DNA of 26,665 nucleotides from contig JAEDOB010000003.1 of NCBI GenBank assembly GCA_016302225.1, forward strand, positions 1-26,665, given 5' to 3'. This document shows, piece by piece, positions 7,905 to 14,765 of this stretch. Source of the DNA: Oscillospiraceae bacterium. Lineage in GTDB: Bacteria; Bacillota; Clostridia; Oscillospirales; Ruminococcaceae. The notes beneath the pieces were generated by a model. It did not search any database. It was not told the origin of the DNA and saw only the letters and a program-made list of their open reading frames with translations. The translations under genes were made by a program, and so were the position numbers. Positions within the stretch are counted from its first letter, which is position 1; the number at the start of each line of letters is the position of its first letter.

Positions 7905-9332
7905 TTAATGGCTTTCGCCGATCCTAAATTCAAACTTATCCTTTGGCATCTCGGCAGGAACCTCAACGGGATATTTTCCCGTAAAGCAGCCGTCGCAGAA
8001 ATCGCAGCGGTCGTTGTCGGTCAGTCTGTTTACGCTTTCAACGCTGAGATAGCCCAGCGAATCTGCACCGATAGTCTTTCTTATCTCGTCAACGGACATT
8101 TTGCAGGCAATAAGATTTTCCTTGCTGTCAATGTCAGTACCGAAGTAACAAGGATTGATAAACGGCGGACAGGAAATACGCATATGTATCTCCTTTGCAC
8201 CCGCTTCACGAAGCAGATTGACTATTCTTGCCGAGGTCGTACCTCTGACAATACTGTCGTCCACAAGGATAATTCGCTTACCCTTAACCGTGTCGGAAAT
8301 AGCATTCAGCTTGATGCGAACGGAATTGGTACGCTCCGCCTGATTTGGCTGGATAAAGGTGCGCCCAACATATCTGTTCTTGATAAAACCAACGCCGTAG
8401 GGTATGCCCGAAGCCCTTGAAAGCCCCAAAGCAGCATCAAGACCGCTGTCGGGAACGCCCATTACAACATCGGCATCAACGGGGTGTTCCTTCCAAAGGT
8501 ACTCACCCGCCTTTAGCCTTGCCTTGTGAACGCTCGAACCCTCGATTACCGAATCGGGACGTGCAAAATAAACATACTCGAAAACGCAAAGCTTTGGCTT
8601 GTTTCCGCAATGCGTCTTAATGGAACGGCAGCCGTTCTCATCAATAACAAGTATCTCGCCCGGCTCAATATCCCTGACGAACTCCGCACCGATGCTGTCA
8701 AAAGCACAGGTTTCCGAAGCCACCACAAAGGTGTCATCATCAAGCTTGCCCAGCGAAAGCGGACGGAATCCGATGGGATCTCTTACGGCAATAAGCTTTT
8801 TCGGGGACATTATTACCAGCGAAAATGCGCCCTTTATCTTCTCGGCAGCCTTTTCAACTGCCTCCTCAATAGACGGACAAACAAGCCGCTGCTCGGTAAT
8901 GGCATAGGAAATTACCTCGGTATCGTTGGTGCTGTGGAATATGGCACCTTTCAACTCGTATTCCTCACGCAGCTCCCTTGCGTTTACAAGATTGCCGTTG
9001 TGAGCAATTGCAAGGGGACCTTTAACGTGACGGACAACCAGCGGCTGCGCATTGGAACGGTTGGAGTTTCCCGTAGTGGAATATCTCACATGACCGATAG
9101 CAATGTTTCCGCTGCCAAGCTTGTGAAGAGTATCCTTATCGAATACCTCGTGCACCAGACCTAAGTCCTTGTGGTAGTTGAATACTCCCCTGTCATTTAC
9201 GACAATGCCGCAGGACTCCTGTCCTCTGTGCTGGAGCGCATAGAGTCCAAGATAAGCCTGCATGGCAACGTCCATAGATTTCCTGCTGTAAATTGCAAAA
9301 ACGCCGCATTCCTCATGAATATTGTTAAACAA
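7905..9332 (-). CDS. purF: Amidophosphoribosyltransferase (glutamine PRPP amidotransferase)
   Basis: A protein of 475 aa for the committed step: PRPP plus glutamine to phosphoribosylamine. Residues 1-8 are a propeptide, and Cys9 (EECGVFAI) is the N-terminal nucleophile after cleavage. Glutamine-site residues are present: Arg83 in HVRYSTTG, Asn112-Gly113 in AHNGNL, Asp138. The transferase half has the flexible loop NRYVGRTF and the PRPP motif ILVDDSIVRGTT. Cys249, Cys388 or Cys395, and the Cys443/446/449 cluster fit the iron-sulfur site of the B. subtilis-type enzyme. The start codon must be TTG at 9332, because a stop lies directly upstream and no ATG precedes Cys9; GAAAGGG is ten bases upstream. 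It starts six bases after the paralogue stop. Confidence 0.96.
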   Translation of the reverse strand: MFNNIHEECGVFAIYSRKSMDVAMQAYLGLYALQHRGQESCGIVVNDRGVFNYHKDLGLVHEVFDKDTLHKLGSGNIAIGHVRYSTTGNSNRSNAQPLVVRHVKGPLAIAHNGNLVNARELREEYELKGAIFHSTNDTEVISYAITEQRLVCPSIEEAVEKAAEKIKGAFSLVIMSPKKLIAVRDPIGFRPLSLGKLDDDTFVVASETCAFDSIGAEFVRDIEPGEILVIDENGCRSIKTHCGNKPKLCVFEYVYFARPDSVIEGSSVHKARLKAGEYLWKEHPVDADVVMGVPDSGLDAALGLSRASGIPYGVGFIKNRYVGRTFIQPNQAERTNSVRIKLNAISDTVKGKRIILVDDSIVRGTTSARIVNLLREAGAKEIHMRISCPPFINPCYFGTDIDSKENLIACKMSVDEIRKTIGADSLGYLSVESVNRLTDNDRCDFCDGCFTGKYPVEVPAEMPKDKFEFRIGESH

Positions 9333-9338
9333 TCAAAA

Positions 9339-10760
9339 TCAACCCTTTCCGTTCCAGCAATAGCTGCAAAGCTTGCAGCCGCCTAAACCGATTGCTTTTG
9401 TCGTACCTTCAAGGGACTGGAATTCAAGAGATGTCAGCTTTAGTCTTGCGCAGATCTCCGCTCTCAGCTTTTTGCCTCGCTCGGTGTTTGTGTCTGCGTA
9501 TTCTTCGATATATTTTACGCCCTCTGCGCCCTCCAACTCGTCAATTATCTTTCTTGCGATAAGGTCAAGCTCGGAGGTGCTTCTGGAGAAGTTCAGATAC
9601 TTGCAGCCGTACATAATGGGAGGACAAGCCGAACGCATATGAACCTCTTTTGCGCCGTTTGAATAAAGGAACTCAACGGTTTCACGCATCTGAGTGCCTC
9701 TTACAATACTGTCATCGACAAACAGCAGCTTTTTGCCCTCAATAAGCTCATGAACGGGAATCAGCTTCATCTTTGCGACCTTGTTTCTGATGGACTGATT
9801 CTGCGGCATAAAGCTTCTGGGCCATGTGGGTGTATATTTGATAAACGGTCTTGCGAAAGGTATTCCGCTTCGGTTTGCATATCCGATAGCGTGCGGTATA
9901 CCCGAATCGGGAACGCCGCAGATATAGTCAACATCGGGGAGATTTCCGTTTTTTATGTCCTGTTCAGCCATTATCTCACCGTTTCTGGTTCGCATGGTTT
10001 CAACGGTAACACCCTCGTAAACGGAATTGGGATAACCGTAATATGTCCACAGGAATGAACAGATCTTCATCTCATCTCCGCCGGGAGAAAGCACCTCGCA
10101 GCTTTCGGGAGTTATCTTCACAATTTCCCCGGGAAGAAGCTCACGGTAGGTTTCATAACCCAGCTTCTGGAATGCAAAGGATTCAAAGGAGAAGCAGTAG
10201 CCGTCCTCCCTCTTTCCGATAATGATAGGCAGTCTGCCCAGCTTATCCCTGGCGGCGATGATACCGTCCTTCATAAGGATTAGCAGTGACATTGAACCGT
10301 CAATTTTCTCCTGAGCATACCTGATACCCTCAACGATAGACGACTTCTGAGCAATAAGCGCACCGATAAGCGCACTGGAATTTACCTTTCCACTGCTCAT
10401 AGCTTCAAAGCTTTCCGAGCAGCTGTCAAGTATCTCATTCTGCAGCTGGTCGGCGTTGTTGATAATGCCGATATTGCAGACAGCGTACAGTCCCAGCTTT
10501 GAACGGACAAGGATAGGCTGAGGGTCGGAGTCGCTTATGCAGCCTATGCAAAGGTTGCCGCTCATATCCTCAATATCAGCTTCAAACTTTGTCCTGAAGG
10601 GTGAATTTTCAATTCTGTGAATACTTCTCTGAAATCCCAGCTCGTCGGAATATGCAGTCATGCCGCCTCGTCTTGTACCAAGATGTGAATGATAATCTGT
10701 TCCGAAAAATACATCACTTATGCAGTCGTTACGGGACGCTGCGCCGAAAAATCCACCCAT
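9339..10760 (-). CDS. PurF-like paralogue with degenerate glutaminase site
   Basis: A protein of 473 aa homologous to PurF over its full length but missing the glutaminase residues. It starts MGGFFGA where PurF has CGVFAI, so the nucleophile is Gly2. The Arg of HVRYSTTG is gone (GCISDSDPQP), the oxyanion Asn of AHNGNL is Ile (CNIGII), and the Asp is Ser (VNSSALIG). The PRPP motif LLFVDDSIVRGT (345-356) is kept, but the flexible loop is TPTWPRSF in place of RYVGRTF. Cluster-type cysteines remain: 234, 379/386, 462/465/468. It starts two bases after purC and ends six before purF, so it is made with PurF. It may be a regulatory or partner subunit, or an ammonia-dependent enzyme; function unproven. 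Confidence 0.85.
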   Translation of the reverse strand: MGGFFGAASRNDCISDVFFGTDYHSHLGTRRGGMTAYSDELGFQRSIHRIENSPFRTKFEADIEDMSGNLCIGCISDSDPQPILVRSKLGLYAVCNIGIINNADQLQNEILDSCSESFEAMSSGKVNSSALIGALIAQKSSIVEGIRYAQEKIDGSMSLLILMKDGIIAARDKLGRLPIIIGKREDGYCFSFESFAFQKLGYETYRELLPGEIVKITPESCEVLSPGGDEMKICSFLWTYYGYPNSVYEGVTVETMRTRNGEIMAEQDIKNGNLPDVDYICGVPDSGIPHAIGYANRSGIPFARPFIKYTPTWPRSFMPQNQSIRNKVAKMKLIPVHELIEGKKLLFVDDSIVRGTQMRETVEFLYSNGAKEVHMRSACPPIMYGCKYLNFSRSTSELDLIARKIIDELEGAEGVKYIEEYADTNTERGKKLRAEICARLKLTSLEFQSLEGTTKAIGLGGCKLCSYCWNGKG

Positions 10761-10762
10761 AA

Positions 10763-11479
10763 TTATTCACCGAAAATACGCTTCATCATTTCCTGATAAG
10801 CTTCTTCAACGCCGCCCATATCTCTGCGGAAACGGTCCTTGTCAAGCTTTTCGTGAGTCGTGCTGTCCCAGAAGCGGCAGGTGTCGGGAGAAATCTCATC
10901 TGCAAGAATGATCTGACCGTGGTATCTTCCGAATTCGATTTTGAAATCTATAAGGTCGATATTGTGCTCCTTGAAGAACTTGAGCATAAACTCGTTTACA
11001 GCAAAAGCGTACTTTGTGATGGTGTCGATCTCCTCCTGAGTAGCAAGTCCCAGACCGAGAGCATAGTAGCTGTTGATGAAGGGGTCGCCCAGATCGTCAT
11101 TCTTGTAGCTGAATTCAAGAGTAGGCTGCTTGAGAGGAGTACCCTCAGCAATGCCAAGCTTCTTGGAGAAGCTGCCTGCTGCAACGTTTCTTACGATTAC
11201 TTCCAGAGGAACGATCTCAACCTTCTTAACAACAGTTTCTCTGTCGGAAAGCTCCTCAACAAGGTGTGTGGGAACGCCTGCCTTTTCAAGCAGACCGAAC
11301 ATATAATTTGTCATCTTGTTGTTGACAACGCCCTTGCCTCTGATAGTACCCTTCTTCTCGCCGTTGAAAGCGGTAGCATCGTCCTTGTAATCAACGATGA
11401 CATAATCGGGGTTGTTTGTAGCAAAAACCTTCTTAGCCTTGCCCTCGTAGAGCTGTTCTTTCTTTTCAAGATTTTCCAT
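10763..11479 (-). CDS. purC: Phosphoribosylaminoimidazole-succinocarboxamide synthase (SAICAR synthetase)
   Basis: A protein of 238 aa that couples aspartate to CAIR with ATP. Visible motifs are QLYEGKAKKVF near the N-terminus, YKDDATAFNGEKKG, VEIVPLEVIVRNVAAGSF, the IDFKIEFGR stretch, and ADEISPDTCRFWD, all diagnostic of bacterial PurC, with the normal length. The ATG at 11479 has GGAGG eight bases upstream; the frame is open to a TTG at 11494 that overlaps that site and is rejected. It lies 24 bases after the HAD phosphatase and is followed after two bases by the PurF paralogue. Confidence 0.98.
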   Translation of the reverse strand: MENLEKKEQLYEGKAKKVFATNNPDYVIVDYKDDATAFNGEKKGTIRGKGVVNNKMTNYMFGLLEKAGVPTHLVEELSDRETVVKKVEIVPLEVIVRNVAAGSFSKKLGIAEGTPLKQPTLEFSYKNDDLGDPFINSYYALGLGLATQEEIDTITKYAFAVNEFMLKFFKEHNIDLIDFKIEFGRYHGQIILADEISPDTCRFWDSTTHEKLDKDRFRRDMGGVEEAYQEMMKRIFGE

Positions 11480-11503
11480 TTTAAATTCCTCCAAAAAATA
11501 AAT

Positions 11504-12184
11504 TTATAATAAGATAATATCAGCAATATCCGAAACGGTGGCAGTTATGTAATCCGCTCCCGCCGTTTTCAGCTCGGTCAGGTCACCATAGCCGTAAAGC
11601 ACACCCATGGAATCTATACCGCAAGCCGCAGCACCCTCAATATCATGCTTTCTGTCCCCGACCATAAGCGTATGCTCCAAATCGGTAACATTGCAGCTTT
11701 CAAGCGCATATTTGATGACCAATGTTTTGGTATTACGGCTTTCGTCAAGAGTCGCCCCGCAGACAGCATAAAAATATCTGTCCAAACCAAAATGAGATAC
11801 AATTCGCTTTGCGTAAATATCGGGCTTTGACGTAGCAACAATCAGCCGCTTTCCCGCAGAACAAAGTCTTTCAAGAGTATCGCAAATACCGTCATAGAGA
11901 GCATTTTCCACATCACAGTATTTGTCATATCTCTGACGGTAAAGCTTCACTGCTTGATTTGCAAGCTCATCATCGAAACCGCAGAAATTCCTGAAAGAAT
12001 AGATAAGCGGCGGGCCCAGAAATTTCTGAAATGTCTCCTTATCGGGAAATTCCCTGCCAAGCTCGGTCAGCGCATATTTTATTGAGTTGATTATGCCTGA
12101 CGAGGAATCGGTAAGCGTACCGTCCAAGTCAAACAGGATAGTATCATATTTCTTTTTCACATTTATATCCATATCAGAGAGCAT
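11504..12184 (-). CDS. HAD-superfamily phosphatase, phosphoglycolate phosphatase-like
   Basis: A protein of 226 aa with the four HAD motifs: Asp19 and Asp21 in FDLDGTLTDSS, Thr118 or Ser119 in VATSKPD, Lys153, and Gly176-Asp177 with Asp181 in VGDRKHDIEGA. A helical cap follows motif I, as in the Gph/PGP group (subclass I). It starts at an ATG inside purE, overlapping by 11 bases, with AGGA eight bases upstream, so it is likely translated with purE. The substrate cannot be read from sequence. A role in nucleotide or phosphoribosyl metabolite clean-up is inferred only from its place in the purine operon. Confidence 0.9.
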   Translation of the reverse strand: MLSDMDINVKKKYDTILFDLDGTLTDSSSGIINSIKYALTELGREFPDKETFQKFLGPPLIYSFRNFCGFDDELANQAVKLYRQRYDKYCDVENALYDGICDTLERLCSAGKRLIVATSKPDIYAKRIVSHFGLDRYFYAVCGATLDESRNTKTLVIKYALESCNVTDLEHTLMVGDRKHDIEGAAACGIDSMGVLYGYGDLTELKTAGADYITATVSDIADIILL

Positions 12185-12674
12185 TTACAGCTTCCTGAAG
12201 CTTCTTATCCTTTGCGATAACTCCATCGATCATATCCTGCTTAGCCTTGAGAAGCTTTTCGGCAAGAGTATCATCGGAGAGAGCCAGCATCTGTATTGCA
12301 AGTATTGCTGCATTCTTAGCACCGTCAACCGCAACCGTTGCCACAGGGATACCGGAAGGCATCTGAACGGTAGCCAGCAATGCGTCCATACCATCAAAAT
12401 TTGCGCCCTTACAAGGAATTCCGATAACAGGCAGCGTTGTATGTCCCGCAACAACTCCTGCAAGATGAGCAGCCATACCCGCAGCGCAGATTATAACTCC
12501 AAAGCCATTATCCTTAGCGGAAGCGGCAAATTTGCTTGCCAGCTCGGGAGTTCTGTGTGCCGACATAACGTGACACTCAAAGGGTACACCATAGGCTTTA
12601 AGCTCCTCTACCGCCTTCTTGACAACGGGAAAATCACTGTCTGAGCCCATTATTACAGCAACTTTTTTTGACAT
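12174..12674 (-). CDS. purE: N5-carboxyaminoimidazole ribonucleotide mutase (PurE, class I type)
   Basis: A protein of 166 aa that converts N5-CAIR to CAIR. It carries the active-site motifs MGSDSDFP and SAHRTPE, then CAAGMAAHLAGVVAGHTTLPVIGIP and LLATVQMPSGIPVATV, the class I pattern. A class I enzyme normally needs PurK to make its substrate, and purK is not in this window. The ATG at 12674 follows GGAGG by seven bases. It is the first protein gene of the operon. No promoter is visible between it and the terminator at 12692-12718, so its expression may depend on read-through from the RNA upstream. Confidence 0.97.
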   Translation of the reverse strand: MSKKVAVIMGSDSDFPVVKKAVEELKAYGVPFECHVMSAHRTPELASKFAASAKDNGFGVIICAAGMAAHLAGVVAGHTTLPVIGIPCKGANFDGMDALLATVQMPSGIPVATVAVDGAKNAAILAIQMLALSDDTLAEKLLKAKQDMIDGVIAKDKKLQEAVNAL

Positions 12675-12691
12675 ATCCAAACCTCCAAAAC

Positions 12692-12718
12692 AAAAAACTG
12701 CGACCATTGTCACAGTTT
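12692..12718 (-). terminator. Intrinsic terminator between the purE-upstream RNA and purE
   Basis: Minus-strand AAACTGTGAC (12709-12718), loop AATG, GTCGCAGTTT (12695-12704): a 10-bp stem with one G-U pair, followed by a T-run. The end lies only six bases before the purE ribosome site. It either ends the small RNA upstream or works as an attenuator for the purine operon. Confidence 0.85.
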
Positions 12719-12898
12719 CATTTACTTACACTTATTCCGTTTGCGTCTAAAAAAGAGTGCAAAAATCCCGCATTACCGAGCAGAAACCCGCAACACTTTA
12801 CAAAGCCATAGGGACATTCGGGTGAACGCAGCCTACCGAGCATCAGAACGACCTCCATCCGCAAACATAATACAGGAACCCTGAGTTAAAAAACTCAC
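12692..12898 (-). ncRNA. Structured RNA upstream of purE, candidate 6S RNA or operon leader
   Basis: A perfectly spaced promoter drives a transcript of about 205 nt that ends at the terminator before purE, and no protein is encoded in it. A long-range helix pairs TGTTTGCG (plus 12860-12867) with CGCAAACG (12738-12745) and encloses an interior of about 114 nt. The sequence TGCTCGGTA occurs twice, 60 bases apart (plus 12834-12842 and 12774-12782), and a small hairpin TGAGTT-TTTT-AACTCA sits at the 5' end. Size, long closing helix, and a 3' portion with GCTCGGTAATGCGGGATT recall 6S RNA, which binds sigma-A RNA polymerase. That match is from memory. It does not show the conserved sequence of guanine, PRPP or ZTP riboswitches that I would expect. 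Confidence 0.55.
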
Positions 12899-12904
12899 AT
12901 TTAT

Positions 12905-12933
12905 ATTGTAACCTATTTTACGCAGAATTTCAA
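12905..12933 (-). promoter_or_regulatory. Sigma-A promoter for the purE-upstream RNA and purine operon
   Basis: Minus-strand TTGAAA (12928-12933), 17-base spacer, TACAAT (12905-12910). The predicted start is near 12898. It is the only good promoter seen ahead of purE, so it probably serves both the small RNA and, by read-through, the ten purine genes. Confidence 0.75.
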
Positions 12934-13052
12934 CTGTTTTAGAAAAATAATTTTAGTGTTTAGACTTTATTAATTATTTGGAAAAATACGAAGATTTTTT
13001 TCTCGAAGAATAATCGAACTGCAGCTCCCAATAATTTTTTTCTTCAAAACTA

Positions 13053-13080
13053 TTGCTTTTTTCTGAAAATATGGTAGAAT
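13053..13080 (+). promoter_or_regulatory. Promoter of the ferredoxin gene
   Basis: TTGCTT (13053-13058), 16-base spacer, TAGAAT (13075-13080), about 40 bases before the ribosome site. It is divergent from the purE-side promoter, with some 120 AT-rich bases between the two in which I see no other signal. Confidence 0.65.
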
Positions 13081-13126
13081 AAGAATAGAGCATTTGCTCA
13101 TCTGAAAATATCTGGAGGTGTATTCC

Positions 13127-13297
13127 ATGGCTTACAAAATTAGTGACGAATGTATTTCCTGCGGTGCTTGCGCAGCTGAGTGTCCTGTAGGAGCTATTTC
13201 TGAGGGCGACGGCAAGTATGTTATCGATGCAGATACCTGCGTTGACTGCGGTGCTTGCGCAGGTACATGTCCTGTAGGCGCTCCCTCTGCTGAGTAA
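13127..13297 (+). CDS. 2[4Fe-4S] ferredoxin, clostridial type
   Basis: A protein of 56 aa that carries low-potential electrons in the cytoplasm. Two CxxCxxCxxxCP motifs are complete: residues 9-20 (CISCGACAAECP) and 38-49 (CVDCGACAGTCP), the typical duplicated layout with a short acidic linker and an acidic C-terminus (PSAE). It starts MAYKI. The ATG at 13127 follows GGAGG by eight bases. It has its own promoter and terminator, so it is a one-gene unit. In anaerobes such proteins serve pyruvate:ferredoxin oxidoreductase and hydrogenase; the partner here cannot be told. Confidence 0.96.
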   Translation: MAYKISDECISCGACAAECPVGAISEGDGKYVIDADTCVDCGACAGTCPVGAPSAE

Positions 13298-13333
13298 TTA
13301 CATATCGGGTCGACCCAATATTGTTACAAAGCT

Positions 13334-13365
13334 ATTCCCTGTCGTTTTCGGCAGGGAATTTTTTT
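13334..13365 (+). terminator. Terminator of the ferredoxin gene
   Basis: ATTCCCTGTCG (13334-13344), loop TTTT, CGGCAGGGAAT (13349-13359): an 11-bp stem with one G-U pair and a T-run after it. It lies 36 bases past the ferredoxin stop. Confidence 0.92.
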
Positions 13366-13378
13366 GTTCGGAAAACGC

Positions 13379-13411
13379 AAAAGGACTGCCCCGCCGAAGC
13401 GAAGCAGCCCT
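13379..13411 (-). terminator. Terminator of tuf
   Basis: On the minus strand AGGGCTGCTTCGC, loop TTCG, GCGGGGCAGTCCT: a 13-bp stem (13399-13411 with 13382-13394) with three G-U pairs and a UUCG-type loop, then TTTT. It ends the str operon 29 bases past the tuf stop. Confidence 0.9.
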
Positions 13412-13440
13412 GAAAAGAATAGTTATAAGACTATCCGATA

Positions 13441-14643
13441 TTATTCGTTGATAGCAGTAACAACGCCGGAACCTACAGTACGTCCACCCTCACGGATAGC
13501 GAAACGGAGTCCCTCTTCGATAGCGATAGGAGTGATAAGCTCAACGTCCATAGAAACGTTATCGCCGGGGATGCACATTTCCTTGTCAGCAGGCAGAGTG
13601 ATAACGCCTGTAACGTCTGTAGTTCTGAAATAGAACTGAGGTCTGTAGTTGTTGAAGAAAGGAGTATGACGGCCGCCCTCTTCCTTCTTCAGAACGTAAA
13701 CCTGACCCTTGAACTTGGTGTGGGGGTGAATAGAACCGGGCTTACAAAGAACCTGACCTCTTTCGATCTCTGTTCTCTGGATACCACGGAGCAGAGCACC
13801 GATGTTGTCGCCTGCCTCAGCGTAGTCGAGGATCTTTCTGAACATCTCGATACCGGTAACAACAGTCTTCTTTCTCTCTTCGGTAAGACCAATGATCTCA
13901 ACTTCGTCAGAAGTCTTGAGCTGACCTCTTTCAACTCTACCAGTAGCAACAGTACCACGGCCTGTGATGGTGAATACGTCCTCAACAGGCATAAGGAAGG
14001 GCAGATCTGCCTTTCTCTCGGGAGTAGGAATGTAAGAATCAACAGCGTCCATCAGTTCCTGGATGCAAGCATACTCAGGAGCGGAAGGATCCTTGGAAGC
14101 GGAATCCAGAGCCAGGAAAGCAGAACCCTTGATGATAGGAGTATCATCGCCGGGGAACTCATACTTATCCAGAGTTTCACGGATATCCATCTCAACGAGC
14201 TCAAGAAGCTCGGGATCGTCAACCTGGTCAACCTTATTCATGAATACAACGATGTAAGGAACGCCAACCTGACGAGCAAGCAGCAGATGCTCCTTGGTCT
14301 GAGCCATAGGACCATCAGTGGAAGCAACAACGAGGATAGCACCGTCCATCTGAGCAGCACCGGTGATCATGTTCTTAACATAGTCAGCGTGGCCCGGGCA
14401 GTCAACGTGAGCGTAGTGACGGTTGTCAGTCTCATACTCAACGTGAGCGGTGTTGATTGTGATACCTCTTTCTCTCTCCTCGGGAGCCTTATCGATATCA
14501 GCATAGCCCTCGAACTGAGCCTGTCCCTTGAGGGAAAGATACTTTGTGATAGCAGCTGTAAGAGTAGTCTTACCGTGGTCAACGTGACCGATAGTACCAA
14601 TGTTTACATGGGGTTTGGTTCTTTCAAAATGTGCCTTTGCCAT
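13441..14643 (-). CDS. tuf: Elongation factor Tu
   Basis: A protein of 400 aa that brings aminoacyl-tRNA to the ribosome as a GTP complex. All G motifs are present: GHVDHGKT, the switch region RGITINTAHVEYE, DCPGHADY, NKVD and GSAFLAL. Domains 2 and 3 follow, with GRGTVATGRVERG and the final GGRTVGSGVV. The ATG at 14643 starts the family's MAKAHFERTKPHVN with AAGGAGG nine bases upstream; the frame runs open to 14751 but that part is the leader. It is last in the str operon and also has its own consensus promoter, which fits the high demand for EF-Tu. Confidence 0.99.
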   Translation of the reverse strand: MAKAHFERTKPHVNIGTIGHVDHGKTTLTAAITKYLSLKGQAQFEGYADIDKAPEERERGITINTAHVEYETDNRHYAHVDCPGHADYVKNMITGAAQMDGAILVVASTDGPMAQTKEHLLLARQVGVPYIVVFMNKVDQVDDPELLELVEMDIRETLDKYEFPGDDTPIIKGSAFLALDSASKDPSAPEYACIQELMDAVDSYIPTPERKADLPFLMPVEDVFTITGRGTVATGRVERGQLKTSDEVEIIGLTEERKKTVVTGIEMFRKILDYAEAGDNIGALLRGIQRTEIERGQVLCKPGSIHPHTKFKGQVYVLKKEEGGRHTPFFNNYRPQFYFRTTDVTGVITLPADKEMCIPGDNVSMDVELITPIAIEEGLRFAIREGGRTVGSGVVTAINE

Positions 14644-14674
14644 TGGAAGTTTCCTCCTTAAAATTAATTTAATT

Positions 14675-14705
14675 ATGATGGTGCAGAGCCGTAGCCCTGC
14701 ATCAT
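14675..14705 (-). promoter_or_regulatory. Hairpin in the tuf leader
   Basis: Minus-strand ATGAT-GCAGGGC, loop TACG, GCTCTGC-ACC-ATCAT: a 7-bp and a 5-bp stem around a three-base bulge. It sits between the tuf promoter and the ribosome site and is not followed by a T-run. It may stabilise the tuf transcript or act in control of tuf; no known family is recognised. Confidence 0.5.
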
Positions 14706-14722
14706 CTAAGCTTATATTTTGT

Positions 14723-14751
14723 ATTATAACAGATATAAGCAAAAATATCAA
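14723..14751 (-). promoter_or_regulatory. Internal promoter for tuf
   Basis: Minus-strand TTGATA (14746-14751), 17-base spacer, TATAAT (14723-14728), inside the 122-base fusA-tuf gap. It lets tuf be made independently of the rest of the str operon. Confidence 0.8.
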
Positions 14752-14765
14752 GTACTTTTTATAAA

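Noticed and set aside
12692..12898. Guanine, PRPP or ZTP riboswitch ahead of purE
   Set aside because: The conserved loop and core sequences of these classes are not visible; it looks more like 6S RNA or an unknown leader.
13666..14661. Plus-strand open frame of 331 codons opposite tuf
   Set aside because: It mirrors the codon bias of tuf; no ribosome site or known domain, and tuf is certain.
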